This document shows positions 8,862 to 16,307 of a stretch of 64,000 nucleotides of DNA, one piece after another. Position 1 is the stretch's first letter; the number at the start of each line of letters is the position of its first letter. This DNA is from Rehaibacterium terrae (GTDB lineage: Bacteria; Pseudomonadota; Gammaproteobacteria; Xanthomonadales; Xanthomonadaceae). The position numbers were made by a program, and so were the translations under genes. Below the pieces are notes generated by a model. The model ran no database searches, had not been told where the DNA came from, and saw only the letters and a list, made by a program, of their open reading frames with translations. The stretch covers positions 1 through 64,000 of the forward strand of contig NZ_JACHHX010000005.1 of assembly GCF_014202935.1 (NCBI RefSeq), read 5' to 3'.

Positions 8862-9014
8862 AATGCAGCAGCGGAGATTCAGCCACGGATCTGTGCGGAC
8901 AAGCGCGGATGGAGCCAGGTCAAAGTCTTGTCCGCGGCCGAACGCTGTTGCCGTTCGCGGGTATCCGGTCGCGACTGAAGCCGCTGCTGCGGAGAAAGCC
9001 GCGGCGCGGGCTCG

Positions 9015-9193
9015 GAGCCTGTGAAAAATTCGCCCGCCGTCGCGAGACCGTCGCCGGGCGTTCGTGGCAAGGTCCGCTGCGTGAAATTCTGGGGAGTTGG
9101 GTGAACCCAATGACTCAGAATTTCACGTGGCGGGCCGCCGCCACGGGCGGCCGGAGGCGGTCGCAGTAGGCGGGCGATTTTTTTCACAGGCTC
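9015..9193. mobile_element. 179-bp MITE-like palindromic element
   Basis: The ends are inverted. GAGCCTGTGAAAAATTCGCC begins at 9015, and the complement of a near-identical sequence (GGCGATTTTTTTCACAGGCTC) ends at 9193. An inner inverted repeat CGTGAAATTCT (9080-9090) / AGAATTTCACG (9117-9127) closes a long hairpin with GAGTTGGGT against ACCCAATGACTC. No transposase is encoded and no clear target duplication is seen. It abuts the pilR stop codon exactly and lies between convergent genes, so it may also serve as a two-way terminator. The rest of 8862-9014 shows nothing recognisable. Confidence 0.6.
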
Positions 9194-10576
9194 TCAGTCG
9201 ATGTCCAGCTTCTTGAGCTTGTAGCGCAGCGCGCGGAAGGTGATGCCCAGGTGCGCGGCGGTCTTGGTCTTGTTGTAGCGGTTGGCTTCGAGCGCCTTGA
9301 TGATCGCCTCGCGCTCGATCTGTTCCAGCGCGTCCGGTAGCGGGGCGCTGTCGGCCGGCAGCCTCGCCGGTTCGACCACCGGACGCGGGGCGGCGACCGG
9401 CCCGCCCTGCTCGCCGCCGGGCTGCGGCGGCGTTTCCGGCAGGTGCAGGTCGGCGGCGGTGATGCGATTGCCGTCGCACAGAGCCACGGCGCGTTCGAGG
9501 ATGTTCTCCAGTTCGCGCACGTTGCCGGGGAAGGGATAGCGGCGCAGCGCGTCGAGGGCGTCGTCGCTCAGCGTGGGCACGGCCTGGCCGAGCGCCTCGG
9601 TCAGCCGGCGCAGGATGTGTCCGGCCAGGGCCGGGATGTCCTCGCCGCGGCGGCGCAGTGGCGGCACCGGCAGCTCGATGACGTTGATGCGGTAGTACAG
9701 GTCGTGGCGGAACTTGCCCTGCTCGACCAGCGCGGCGAGGTTCTTGTGGGTGGCCGAGAGGATGCGCACGTCCACCGGCACCTCGGTCGCGGCCCCGACC
9801 GGGCGCACCGATTTCTCCTGGATCACGCGCAGCAGCTTGACCTGCATGTGCAGCGGCAGTTCGGCGACCTCGTCGAGGAACAGGGTGCCCCCCTGCGCGG
9901 CCTGGAACAGCCCCCCGCTGTCGGCATGGGCGCCGGTGAAGCTGCCCTTCTTGTGGCCGAAGAACTCGCTCTCCATCAGTTCGGTGGGGATCGCGCCGCA
10001 GTTCACCGGAACGAAGGGGCCGCCGGCGCGCGGGCCCTGCTCGTGGATCAGCCGGGCCACCAGCTCCTTGCCGACGCCGGATTCGCCGCTGATGTAGATC
10101 GGCGCCTGGCTGCGGGCGAGCTTGGCGATGGTCAGGCGCAGCTGCTGCATGACCGGCGAGTCGCCGATCAGCCGCTGCGCCGATGGCGCGGCCACGCGGC
10201 GCTGCTCGTTGAGCTGCAGGGCGTGCTGAACCAGCCGGCGCAGCACGGCCAGGTCGACCGGCTTGGTGACGAAATCGAAGGCGCCGGCCTTGAGCGCGCT
10301 CACCGCGGCCTCGACGCTGCCGAAGGCGGTGATCATCGCCACCGGCGTGTCCGGGTAGCGGCCGGCGATGTGCTCGACCAGTTCCTGGCCGTTGCCGTCG
10401 GGCAGGCGCATGTCGGTCAGGCACAGGTCGTAACGATCCTGGGCGAGCAGCGCACGGGCACTGGCGAGATCGGCGGCGGTGTCGACCCGAAGGCCCATGC
10501 GGCCCAGCGTGAGCACGAGCAGTTCGCGGATGTCCCGCTCATCGTCCACGACCAGTGCGCTGCGCAGATTGCCCAT
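9194..10576 (-). CDS. pilR: Sigma-54-dependent response regulator PilR
   Basis: PilR activates type IV pilin transcription with sigma-54. This 460-residue protein has a receiver domain (phospho-Asp in CLTDMRLPDG, about residue 56), a central AAA+ domain with Walker A GESGVGKE, the sigma-54 contact loop GSFTGA and LFLDEVAELPL, and a C-terminal Fis-type helix-turn-helix ending in FRALRYKLKKLDID, a PilR hallmark. In related genomes pilS lies directly upstream. Here pilS is at 16308-17948 on the same strand and about 5.7 kb of exporter genes intervene. The stop codon is immediately followed by a long palindrome. Confidence 0.92.
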   Translation of the reverse strand: MGNLRSALVVDDERDIRELLVLTLGRMGLRVDTAADLASARALLAQDRYDLCLTDMRLPDGNGQELVEHIAGRYPDTPVAMITAFGSVEAAVSALKAGAFDFVTKPVDLAVLRRLVQHALQLNEQRRVAAPSAQRLIGDSPVMQQLRLTIAKLARSQAPIYISGESGVGKELVARLIHEQGPRAGGPFVPVNCGAIPTELMESEFFGHKKGSFTGAHADSGGLFQAAQGGTLFLDEVAELPLHMQVKLLRVIQEKSVRPVGAATEVPVDVRILSATHKNLAALVEQGKFRHDLYYRINVIELPVPPLRRRGEDIPALAGHILRRLTEALGQAVPTLSDDALDALRRYPFPGNVRELENILERAVALCDGNRITAADLHLPETPPQPGGEQGGPVAAPRPVVEPARLPADSAPLPDALEQIEREAIIKALEANRYNKTKTAAHLGITFRALRYKLKKLDID

Positions 10577-10700
10577 GCCGTTCCGGAAAGGAGGGACCGC
10601 CGCTCACCTTAGCTCAAGCCATGCAGGCGGCCAAGACATGCCGGCGCATGCCGCCCCGAGTGCGGTGCGACCCCGGCCTGCACCTTCGCTCCGCTCCCAG

Positions 10701-10725
10701 CCGGCAGCGATTCGAACGCTGCCGG
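10701..10725. terminator. Hairpin between permease gene and pilR
   Basis: CCGGCAGCG (10701-10709) and CGCTGCCGG (10717-10725) form a 9-bp stem with a 7-nt loop. It is downstream of the permease stop on the minus strand and upstream of pilR. It has no T-run, so a terminator role is tentative. No promoter for pilR was recognised in this 214-bp gap. Confidence 0.4.
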
Positions 10726-10790
10726 GTCGCAGCAGGCCAGGGGTCGAGCCCAGCCCCACTTCGTCCACGATGCACCATGCGGCTGTCGCT

Positions 10791-13232
10791 TCAGGCGTCG
10801 GCCTTCAACGCCAGCGTCAGCTCGTGGTCGTCCAGGCTGGTCGCCAGCAGCGCCAGCAACAGCAGTGCGAACCCCATGACGATCGCTGCGGCGATGGTCG
10901 TGATGCCCAGCAGTTGCGGCCAGGGCAGGTCAGGCCAGAGCCGGCCCAGCAGGGGCGGGATCAGTGCGGCGGCCAGCACGGGGGCCAGCAGCAGGCTGCG
11001 GCCCAGGTGGCGTCGGGCCAGGTCGCGGACGATGCGCAGGCGGCCGGCGCCGAGTGCCCGCATCACCGCGATGTCGCGACGGTATTCGAGCAGCAGGTGC
11101 GAGCCGGCGTTGAGCAGCACCAGCGCCGCCAGGGGCAGCGCCAGCAGCAGCACCGCATACAGCGCCTGCCGGCGCAGGCGCTGCTCGGACAGTGCCCGTT
11201 CCAGTTCCGAGCGCAGGCCGCCCTGGGGGCGGATCTGCCAGTCCGGCGCCACCGTTTGCAGCGCGGCCGTCAGCCGTTGCCCGAGCTCGGCCTGGCCGGC
11301 GCCGAAGACCATCACGGCCATCAGATCGCTCACCCGCTGCAAGGGCAGATAGACCACCGGAATCGGGCCATGCCGCGGATCCAGGTAATGCGCGTCGTCA
11401 ACGACCCCAAGGATGCGGAACGATTTGGACACGCCGGGAAAGCTGGCATCGGCCAGCGTGATGCGCTCGCCCACGACCTGTTCGCGCCCGAACAGTTGCC
11501 GCGCCTGGCTGCGGTTGACGATCACGCCATCATCGCGGTCGGCCTGGGTCTGGAAGCCGTGGCCATGCAGCAGACGGATGCCCAGGCGGCGGAAGTAGTT
11601 GTCGGAGACGGCGTTCAACACGACCGGATGCAGACCTCGGCTGAGGGCGTCCGGCGCGTTGCCGCGCTCCAGGTTGATGATGCGGCCGACACTCAGGGGC
11701 GAGGACGAGGCCAACACCACCTGGTCCGGATTGATGCCGGGCGACAAGGCCGCCAGTAGCGCCGCGATCTCGGTGTCGGCGCTTTGCTGGGACAGGCGGC
11801 GTTCCAGACCGGCACGATTCGATTCGGTCCGGTACTCCAGGATCTGGGCCTCACCGAGATCGAAGCCCAGGCCGACCCGGGCCCAGTGGCTGATCTGCCA
11901 ATGACCGGCCAGCGCAGCCGCCATGATTTGCGCGATCAGCAGCAGCGCCGCCACGATCACCAGCGCGCGCAGGCGCCGCTCGCTGCCGGGCAGCCGGTTG
12001 CGGGGCAGGTCCCGGCGCCACAGCGAGGGCGCTCCCAAAAGCGGCAGCAGCAGCAGGACCAGCAGCAGGAGCAGCACGATTCCGCCCTGCTTGAGCAGCG
12101 AGTGCAGCAGCAGGGCCGGGGTGAGCCCGGCGTCCTGCAGCAGGGAGCCCAGCCACAGGTCGCTGCGCGCCAGCAACAGGGCGGCGGCGGCGGCCGTGAT
12201 CGCCACCCAGAGCGTCAGCTCGCGGCCGCCTTCCACCAGGACGCGCCGCAGGGTGAAGGCGGGCGATTCGCCCAGACAGCGCCGCAGCGCCAGTTCCGGG
12301 CGCCGCCGTGACCAGTGCAGCCAGCGATCGAGCAGATAGGCGCAGACCACCAGCACCGCCAGCAGGCTGCTGCCCAGCTGCAGCGCGGCCACCATGGCAC
12401 TGAGCCGTTGCCGTGCGCGCGGGTCCAGACTGGCGCCGTGGGCCAGCTGCACCAGTCCCTGACGGGCATGCCACAGGCCGCGCCGCGCCGCATCGGCATT
12501 GAGCCGGTCCTGGAGCGCCGTCAGGGTGTCGTCGCCGACGGCGATCGCCACGAAGCTCTGGGCCCGTGACAGCGCATGGCTGGCCTCCTGGTCGGCCGGC
12601 AGCAGGATGTCGGGCCAGTCCGGCCATGCCAGCCAGGCTTGCTCCTCGACGCCGAGCCGGGCGCCGACGAAGCCGGGGGCGGTGACGCCGATCAGTCGCA
12701 GGTTCAGCGCAGCACGGTCCGTGCCGCGGGCGAAGCCGTCGGAGATCAGCGTGCTGCCGATCGGCGGCGCGCCGAGCCGTTGCCAGAGCGCATGGCTGAG
12801 CACGATCTCGCGCCGCGCTGCGCGGGTAGTGCCGAAGTCCGGCGCCTGAAACAGCTCGCCGACCTGTGGCCGCACCCCCAAGAGCTGGAAGTAGGGGCCG
12901 CTGACCAGTGCGGCGAGGGCCTGGGACACGGCGTGCTCGCCGTGGCGGAGGTCGATCCGCGCGCCGACGCTGCCGATGGCGCGCGCGGCCAGCGGATTGT
13001 CCTGGAACAGGGCATCCAGCAGGGCGCGGGAGCGGCCGTCGTTCTGCAGCGGTGAGGGTGGGCGCCACCGGATCTCCAGCGCCGCCAGTGCGCTGGGCGG
13101 GTTGGTGCCGGGCGGCACCGGGCGCTGGATCGCCTGCTGCAGGGCCGCGGCCAGGACCAGCCCGAGCAGGCCGAGCACGAAGCACAGCCGGGTGCTCAGG
13201 CCGGCCAGCCGAAGCGCAAGGGGGCGTCGCAT
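10791..13232 (-). CDS. Large FtsX/MacB-like ABC exporter permease (duplicated type)
   Basis: This 813-residue permease has an N-terminal membrane anchor (LCFVLGLLGLVLAAALQQAI). A periplasmic MacB_PCD-like domain (about 45-240) contains ISDGFARGTD and LIGVTAPGFVGARLG. A membrane block lies around 270-430, a second periplasmic domain around 440-690, and three C-terminal helices complete it. The doubled FtsX layout is like the acidobacterial duplicated orphan permeases. It probably works with the divergently encoded HlyD-like adaptor and ABC ATPase to export a peptide or lipid-like substrate from the periplasm (inference). Family membership is clear but substrate is not. Confidence 0.8.
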   Translation of the reverse strand: MRRPLALRLAGLSTRLCFVLGLLGLVLAAALQQAIQRPVPPGTNPPSALAALEIRWRPPSPLQNDGRSRALLDALFQDNPLAARAIGSVGARIDLRHGEHAVSQALAALVSGPYFQLLGVRPQVGELFQAPDFGTTRAARREIVLSHALWQRLGAPPIGSTLISDGFARGTDRAALNLRLIGVTAPGFVGARLGVEEQAWLAWPDWPDILLPADQEASHALSRAQSFVAIAVGDDTLTALQDRLNADAARRGLWHARQGLVQLAHGASLDPRARQRLSAMVAALQLGSSLLAVLVVCAYLLDRWLHWSRRRPELALRRCLGESPAFTLRRVLVEGGRELTLWVAITAAAAALLLARSDLWLGSLLQDAGLTPALLLHSLLKQGGIVLLLLLVLLLLPLLGAPSLWRRDLPRNRLPGSERRLRALVIVAALLLIAQIMAAALAGHWQISHWARVGLGFDLGEAQILEYRTESNRAGLERRLSQQSADTEIAALLAALSPGINPDQVVLASSSPLSVGRIINLERGNAPDALSRGLHPVVLNAVSDNYFRRLGIRLLHGHGFQTQADRDDGVIVNRSQARQLFGREQVVGERITLADASFPGVSKSFRILGVVDDAHYLDPRHGPIPVVYLPLQRVSDLMAVMVFGAGQAELGQRLTAALQTVAPDWQIRPQGGLRSELERALSEQRLRRQALYAVLLLALPLAALVLLNAGSHLLLEYRRDIAVMRALGAGRLRIVRDLARRHLGRSLLLAPVLAAALIPPLLGRLWPDLPWPQLLGITTIAAAIVMGFALLLLALLATSLDDHELTLALKADA

Positions 13233-13267
13233 CAGGGATGGGATGGATGTCGCCTGGGGCTGCCGGC

Positions 13268-13795
13268 TCAGGATCCGTATTCCAGCTCGACTTCGAGAAT
13301 TTCGGCCTCGACCTCAAACGCCTGCAGCCGCTCGGCCATCCGCGCCGCGGCGGTGGCGCAGGGGGGGCAGAAGGCTTTGGCCATGGGAGGGTAGAGCAGC
13401 ACCACGGTCGGCCTGCCCTCGTCCAATTCGGGCCTGTTTCCGGTCAGCGCCTCGATCTGTGCCAGCAGCTTCGGGCGCGAGTAGTCCCGCACCTCGATGC
13501 CACGCTCGCCGAGCAGGTCGGACAGCGGCGGCGCTTCGGCGAACAGGTCCTGGATCGGCTTGCCATGGGCGCTCAGCAGCCGGCCGTCGCCGGCATAGAC
13601 GAGTACGGTCGGGGCGGCGATCGCACGGCGGCCATCGGGACTGATGGAGGAGTGGCTGTCCGTGGCGGCGATCAGCGCATTGCCCCAATCCATCGGGACC
13701 CGCCAGGGTTCCGCGGCATGGGCAAGGGGCAGGCCGAGCAGGCCGAGAAGCAGGACGAGAACGAGGCGGGCGTACAGGGTGTGGGTCTGGCGCAT
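13268..13795 (-). CDS. Periplasmic thioredoxin-like CPPC protein
   Basis: From the ATG at 13795 the protein is 175 residues and begins with a Sec signal peptide (MRQTHTLYARLVLVLLLGLL, then GLPLAHAA). The mature part has a thioredoxin-like strand followed by a CxxC pair, TVVLLYPPMAKAFCPPCATA, near residue 145. The CxxC sits late in the chain, unlike classical thioredoxins, and no other domain is recognised. It lies 35 bp upstream of the permease gene and is probably co-transcribed. A periplasmic disulfide-active partner for exported cysteine-containing cargo is a reasonable inference. The family itself I cannot name. A 24-codon upstream extension is less likely because it would bury the signal peptide. 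Confidence 0.65.
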   Translation of the reverse strand: MRQTHTLYARLVLVLLLGLLGLPLAHAAEPWRVPMDWGNALIAATDSHSSISPDGRRAIAAPTVLVYAGDGRLLSAHGKPIQDLFAEAPPLSDLLGERGIEVRDYSRPKLLAQIEALTGNRPELDEGRPTVVLLYPPMAKAFCPPCATAAARMAERLQAFEVEAEILEVELEYGS

Positions 13796-13886
13796 CGCGT
13801 GTCGGGTGTCGTGGCAGCGTTGGAAGGAGTTACGGGGGGCGACTCGATCCGGCACGGGATTATCCATGGCCGCGGCGTCGAGCCAA

Positions 13887-13913
13887 GCCGGGGGCCGGGA
13901 TCCGGCCCCCGGC
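13887..13913. terminator. Strong GC hairpin (attenuator-like)
   Basis: GCCGGGGGCCGG and CCGGCCCCCGGC form a perfect 12-bp stem with a GAT loop. It lies between the candidate peptide ORF (stop at 13936) and the CPPC-protein gene on the minus strand. It has no T-run. A partial terminator or mRNA-stabilising role is possible. Confidence 0.5.
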
Positions 13914-13935
13914 GGTCATGGCGGGCCGGGGTGGG

Positions 13936-14070
13936 TCAGCGTTCCTGCTCGGCCGGCCGGAAGTAGCAGAAATTTCCGACGCAGCAATAGTCGCCGATTC
14001 GTGCCTGACCTTCCTTTGATCGTTGTGATTGGATTCGACGGCAGTGCCCAAGCCAGCCCCGTGACGCCAC
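13936..14070 (-). CDS. Candidate small Cys/aromatic-rich peptide (unannotated)
   Basis: This is a 44-codon frame on the minus strand, starting GTG at 14070 with an SD-like GAGGG six bases upstream (complement of 14077-14081). Its C-terminal half reads GDYCCVGNFCYFRPAEQER, with three Cys close together, two Tyr and two Phe. A fourth Cys is near residue 10. The composition is unlike the Arg/Ala/Pro shadow frames around it, and the local DNA is AT-richer. It would be the first gene of the minus-strand transcript leading to the CPPC protein and the permease, opposite the adaptor and ATPase genes. There is no ATG and no convincing -10 box, so it may be a chance frame. A ribosomally made exported peptide is a hypothesis only. 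Confidence 0.3.
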   Translation of the reverse strand: MASRGWLGHCRRIQSQRSKEGQARIGDYCCVGNFCYFRPAEQER

Positions 14071-14195
14071 CGCTTGCCCTCGGCGGGCGGCGCGCAAGCT
14101 GACTTTTTTTTGTCAAACTTTCGGGTCCGCGCTGCCGTCACGGACGGCGACGCCTGCAGGTTTGCCGTCCCTTCAGGCACTACGAACTTAAAGTC

Positions 14196-15449
14196 ATGGA
14201 CATCCAGCGCCCCGATCTGCAACGCAAAGCCCGCCTTCGTCGTCGCCTGCAACTCGGCGTGGCCGGGGCCGTGCTGCTGCTGCTGGTCATGATCGTGGCC
14301 GGGATGCAGCCGGCCATGCCGCGCGTTCCCCGGGCCGAGGCCTGGCTCGACACCGTGCAGCGCGGCGAGCTGGTGCGCGAGGTGCGCGCCCCGGGATCGC
14401 TGCAGCCGCGCGAACTGCGCTGGATCGCGGCCGAGACCGCAGGCAGGGTGGAGCGGATCCTGGTCCGTCCCGGCGCGCGGGTGAGTGCCGACACCGTGGT
14501 GCTGGAGCTGGTCAATCCCGAGCTGATCGAGCAACAGCTGGCAGCGGAAGCCGCGCTCAAGGCGGCCGAGGCCGAGCTGGTCGCCCGCGAGATCAGCTTG
14601 GGCGCCCAGCTCATCGATCATCGCGCCGAGCTGGAACGGGCCCAGAGCGAGTATGAATCGGCGCGGCTGCAGGCCGAGGCCGAGCGGCAACTCGCCGAAA
14701 GCGGCATCCTGTCGCGCATCCAGGCGCAACGCAGCGCGCTGGCTGCCGAGCAGTGGCAGCGGCGGGTCGAGCTGGAGCGGCAGCGCATCGCCAACTTCGA
14801 GCGCACGCTGCGGGCGCAGCTCGAGGCGGAGCGGGCGCGGTTGCAGCAGACCGCCGGCACCGCCGAGCTGCGCCGGCAGCAGGTGGCGGCGCTCCAGGTG
14901 CGTGCCGGCATCGACGGCGTGCTGCAGCAGATCGCGGTGGAGGAAGGTCAGCAGGTGAGCGCCGGCAGCAACCTGCTGCGGGTGTCGCGGCCGGATCAAC
15001 TGATCGCGGTGCTGCGGGTGCCGGAGACCCAGATCGGCGAGGTGGCACTGGATCAACGGGTGCGAATCGATCTGCGCGGCACCGAGGTCGAGGGCCGCAT
15101 CCTGCGCATCGACCCGGCGGTGAGCAACGGGGCGGTCCAGGTCGATGTCGCCTTCGAAGCCCCCTTGCCGTCAGGCGCCCGTCCGGATTTGTCGGTCGAT
15201 GGGGTGATCGAGATCGAGCGCCTGAGCGATGTGCTGTACGTGGGGCGGCCGGCCTATGGCCAGGAAGGCGCGGAGGTGCCGCTGTTCCGGGTCGATGAGG
15301 CGCGCGGCATCGCCGAGCGCGTGCGGGTGCGCCTGGGGCGCGCCTCGCTCGGCAAGATCGAGGTGCTGGCCGGGCTCGAGGCCGGCGACCGGGTACTGCT
15401 GTCCGATACCACCCCATGGAATGAACATGAGCGCATCCGTATCGAGTGA
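14196..15449 (+). CDS. HlyD/MacA-type periplasmic adaptor of ABC exporter
   Basis: This 417-residue membrane-fusion protein links an inner-membrane ABC exporter to the outer membrane. A single N-terminal membrane helix (about 19-37, GVAGAVLLLLVMIVAG) is followed by a lipoyl half-motif and a long alpha-helical hairpin rich in Glu, Arg and Gln (about 100-230). The second lipoyl half is LQVRAGIDGVLQQIAVEEGQ, then beta-barrel and membrane-proximal domains. The start ATG at 14196 has no good Shine-Dalgarno, and an AACTTA-like element directly upstream may indicate a very short leader. It overlaps the downstream ATPase gene, so the pair is translationally coupled. No outer-membrane TolC homologue lies nearby. 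Confidence 0.85.
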   Translation: MDIQRPDLQRKARLRRRLQLGVAGAVLLLLVMIVAGMQPAMPRVPRAEAWLDTVQRGELVREVRAPGSLQPRELRWIAAETAGRVERILVRPGARVSADTVVLELVNPELIEQQLAAEAALKAAEAELVAREISLGAQLIDHRAELERAQSEYESARLQAEAERQLAESGILSRIQAQRSALAAEQWQRRVELERQRIANFERTLRAQLEAERARLQQTAGTAELRRQQVAALQVRAGIDGVLQQIAVEEGQQVSAGSNLLRVSRPDQLIAVLRVPETQIGEVALDQRVRIDLRGTEVEGRILRIDPAVSNGAVQVDVAFEAPLPSGARPDLSVDGVIEIERLSDVLYVGRPAYGQEGAEVPLFRVDEARGIAERVRVRLGRASLGKIEVLAGLEAGDRVLLSDTTPWNEHERIRIE

Positions 15450-16161
15450 TGTCCCGACCCCGGCGAACGCCGGGCCGCTGCTGCAGCTTAAGCAGGTCGG
15501 CAAGGTGTTCTTCACCGAGGATCTGGAGACGCATGCCCTGCGCGGGGTCGATCTTTCGATCGGCCGGGGCGAGTTCGTCGCCATCGCCGGGCCGTCGGGC
15601 TGCGGCAAATCGACCCTGCTCTCGGTGCTCGGCCTGCTGGACGTGCCGAGCAGCGGTCAGTATCGGCTCAACGGCGTTCCGGTGAACGAGCTGGCGGCGG
15701 CCGAACGCGCACGGCTGCGCAATCGCGAGATCGGGTTCATCTTTCAGTCCTTCAATCTCATCGCCGACCTGTCCGTGCTGGAGAACGTCGAACTGCCGCT
15801 GAGCTACCGCCGTGGCCTGGGGCGCAGCGAGCGTCGCCAACGCGCGCAGCAGGTGCTGGAGCGGGTCGGCATGGCGCATCGCACCCGGCACTATCCGGCG
15901 CAGCTCTCCGGCGGCCAGCAGCAGCGCGTGGCGATCGCGCGCGCCTTGGTCGGAGAGCCCTCGCTGCTGCTGGCCGACGAGCCGACCGGCAACCTGGATT
16001 CGGAAAACGGCGAGGCGGTGATGCAGCTGCTGGGCGAACTGCACCGCGCCGGCACGACCATCTGCATGGTCACCCACGACAGCCGGCATGCCGCTTTCGC
16101 CCAGCGCCGGGTGCAGATGCTCGACGGCCGCATCGTTGCCGCGGCGGGGACCGAGTGCTGA
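15427..16161 (+). CDS. ABC exporter ATPase (LolD/MacB type)
   Basis: This is a 244-residue nucleotide-binding subunit of the LolD/MacB class. Walker A is GPSGCGKST, the Q-loop is GFIFQSFNLI, the signature is LSGGQQQR, Walker B is LLLADEPTGNLD, and the H-loop is MVTHD. The start ATG at 15427 overlaps the adaptor gene by 23 bp; an ATG two codons earlier (15421) is possible. There is no permease downstream on this strand, so its partner is most likely the 813-residue permease encoded divergently at 10791-13232. It ends 146 bp before the pilS stop, facing it convergently. Confidence 0.9.
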   Translation: MSASVSSDVPTPANAGPLLQLKQVGKVFFTEDLETHALRGVDLSIGRGEFVAIAGPSGCGKSTLLSVLGLLDVPSSGQYRLNGVPVNELAAAERARLRNREIGFIFQSFNLIADLSVLENVELPLSYRRGLGRSERRQRAQQVLERVGMAHRTRHYPAQLSGGQQQRVAIARALVGEPSLLLADEPTGNLDSENGEAVMQLLGELHRAGTTICMVTHDSRHAAFAQRRVQMLDGRIVAAAGTEC

Positions 16162-16307
16162 CCGCTGCCCGCGGCCGCAACGGTACGCCCAGGCGACGGT
16201 TCAAGGACTGCCGCCACTGTGAGCCCGAGGAAGGGCGCCAGGCAGGATCCTTAGCAGCAGGGAACGACTCTCGGGGGCGGAGCGGGCAGTGCTGGCAGAG
16301 CATGCTC

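Noticed and set aside
13916-14116. 66-codon ATG frame on the minus strand in the exporter gap
   Set aside because: The translation (Arg/Leu/Pro-rich, ending THPGPP) looks like random high-GC sequence and has no ribosome site; the overlapping GTG frame is the more peptide-like candidate.
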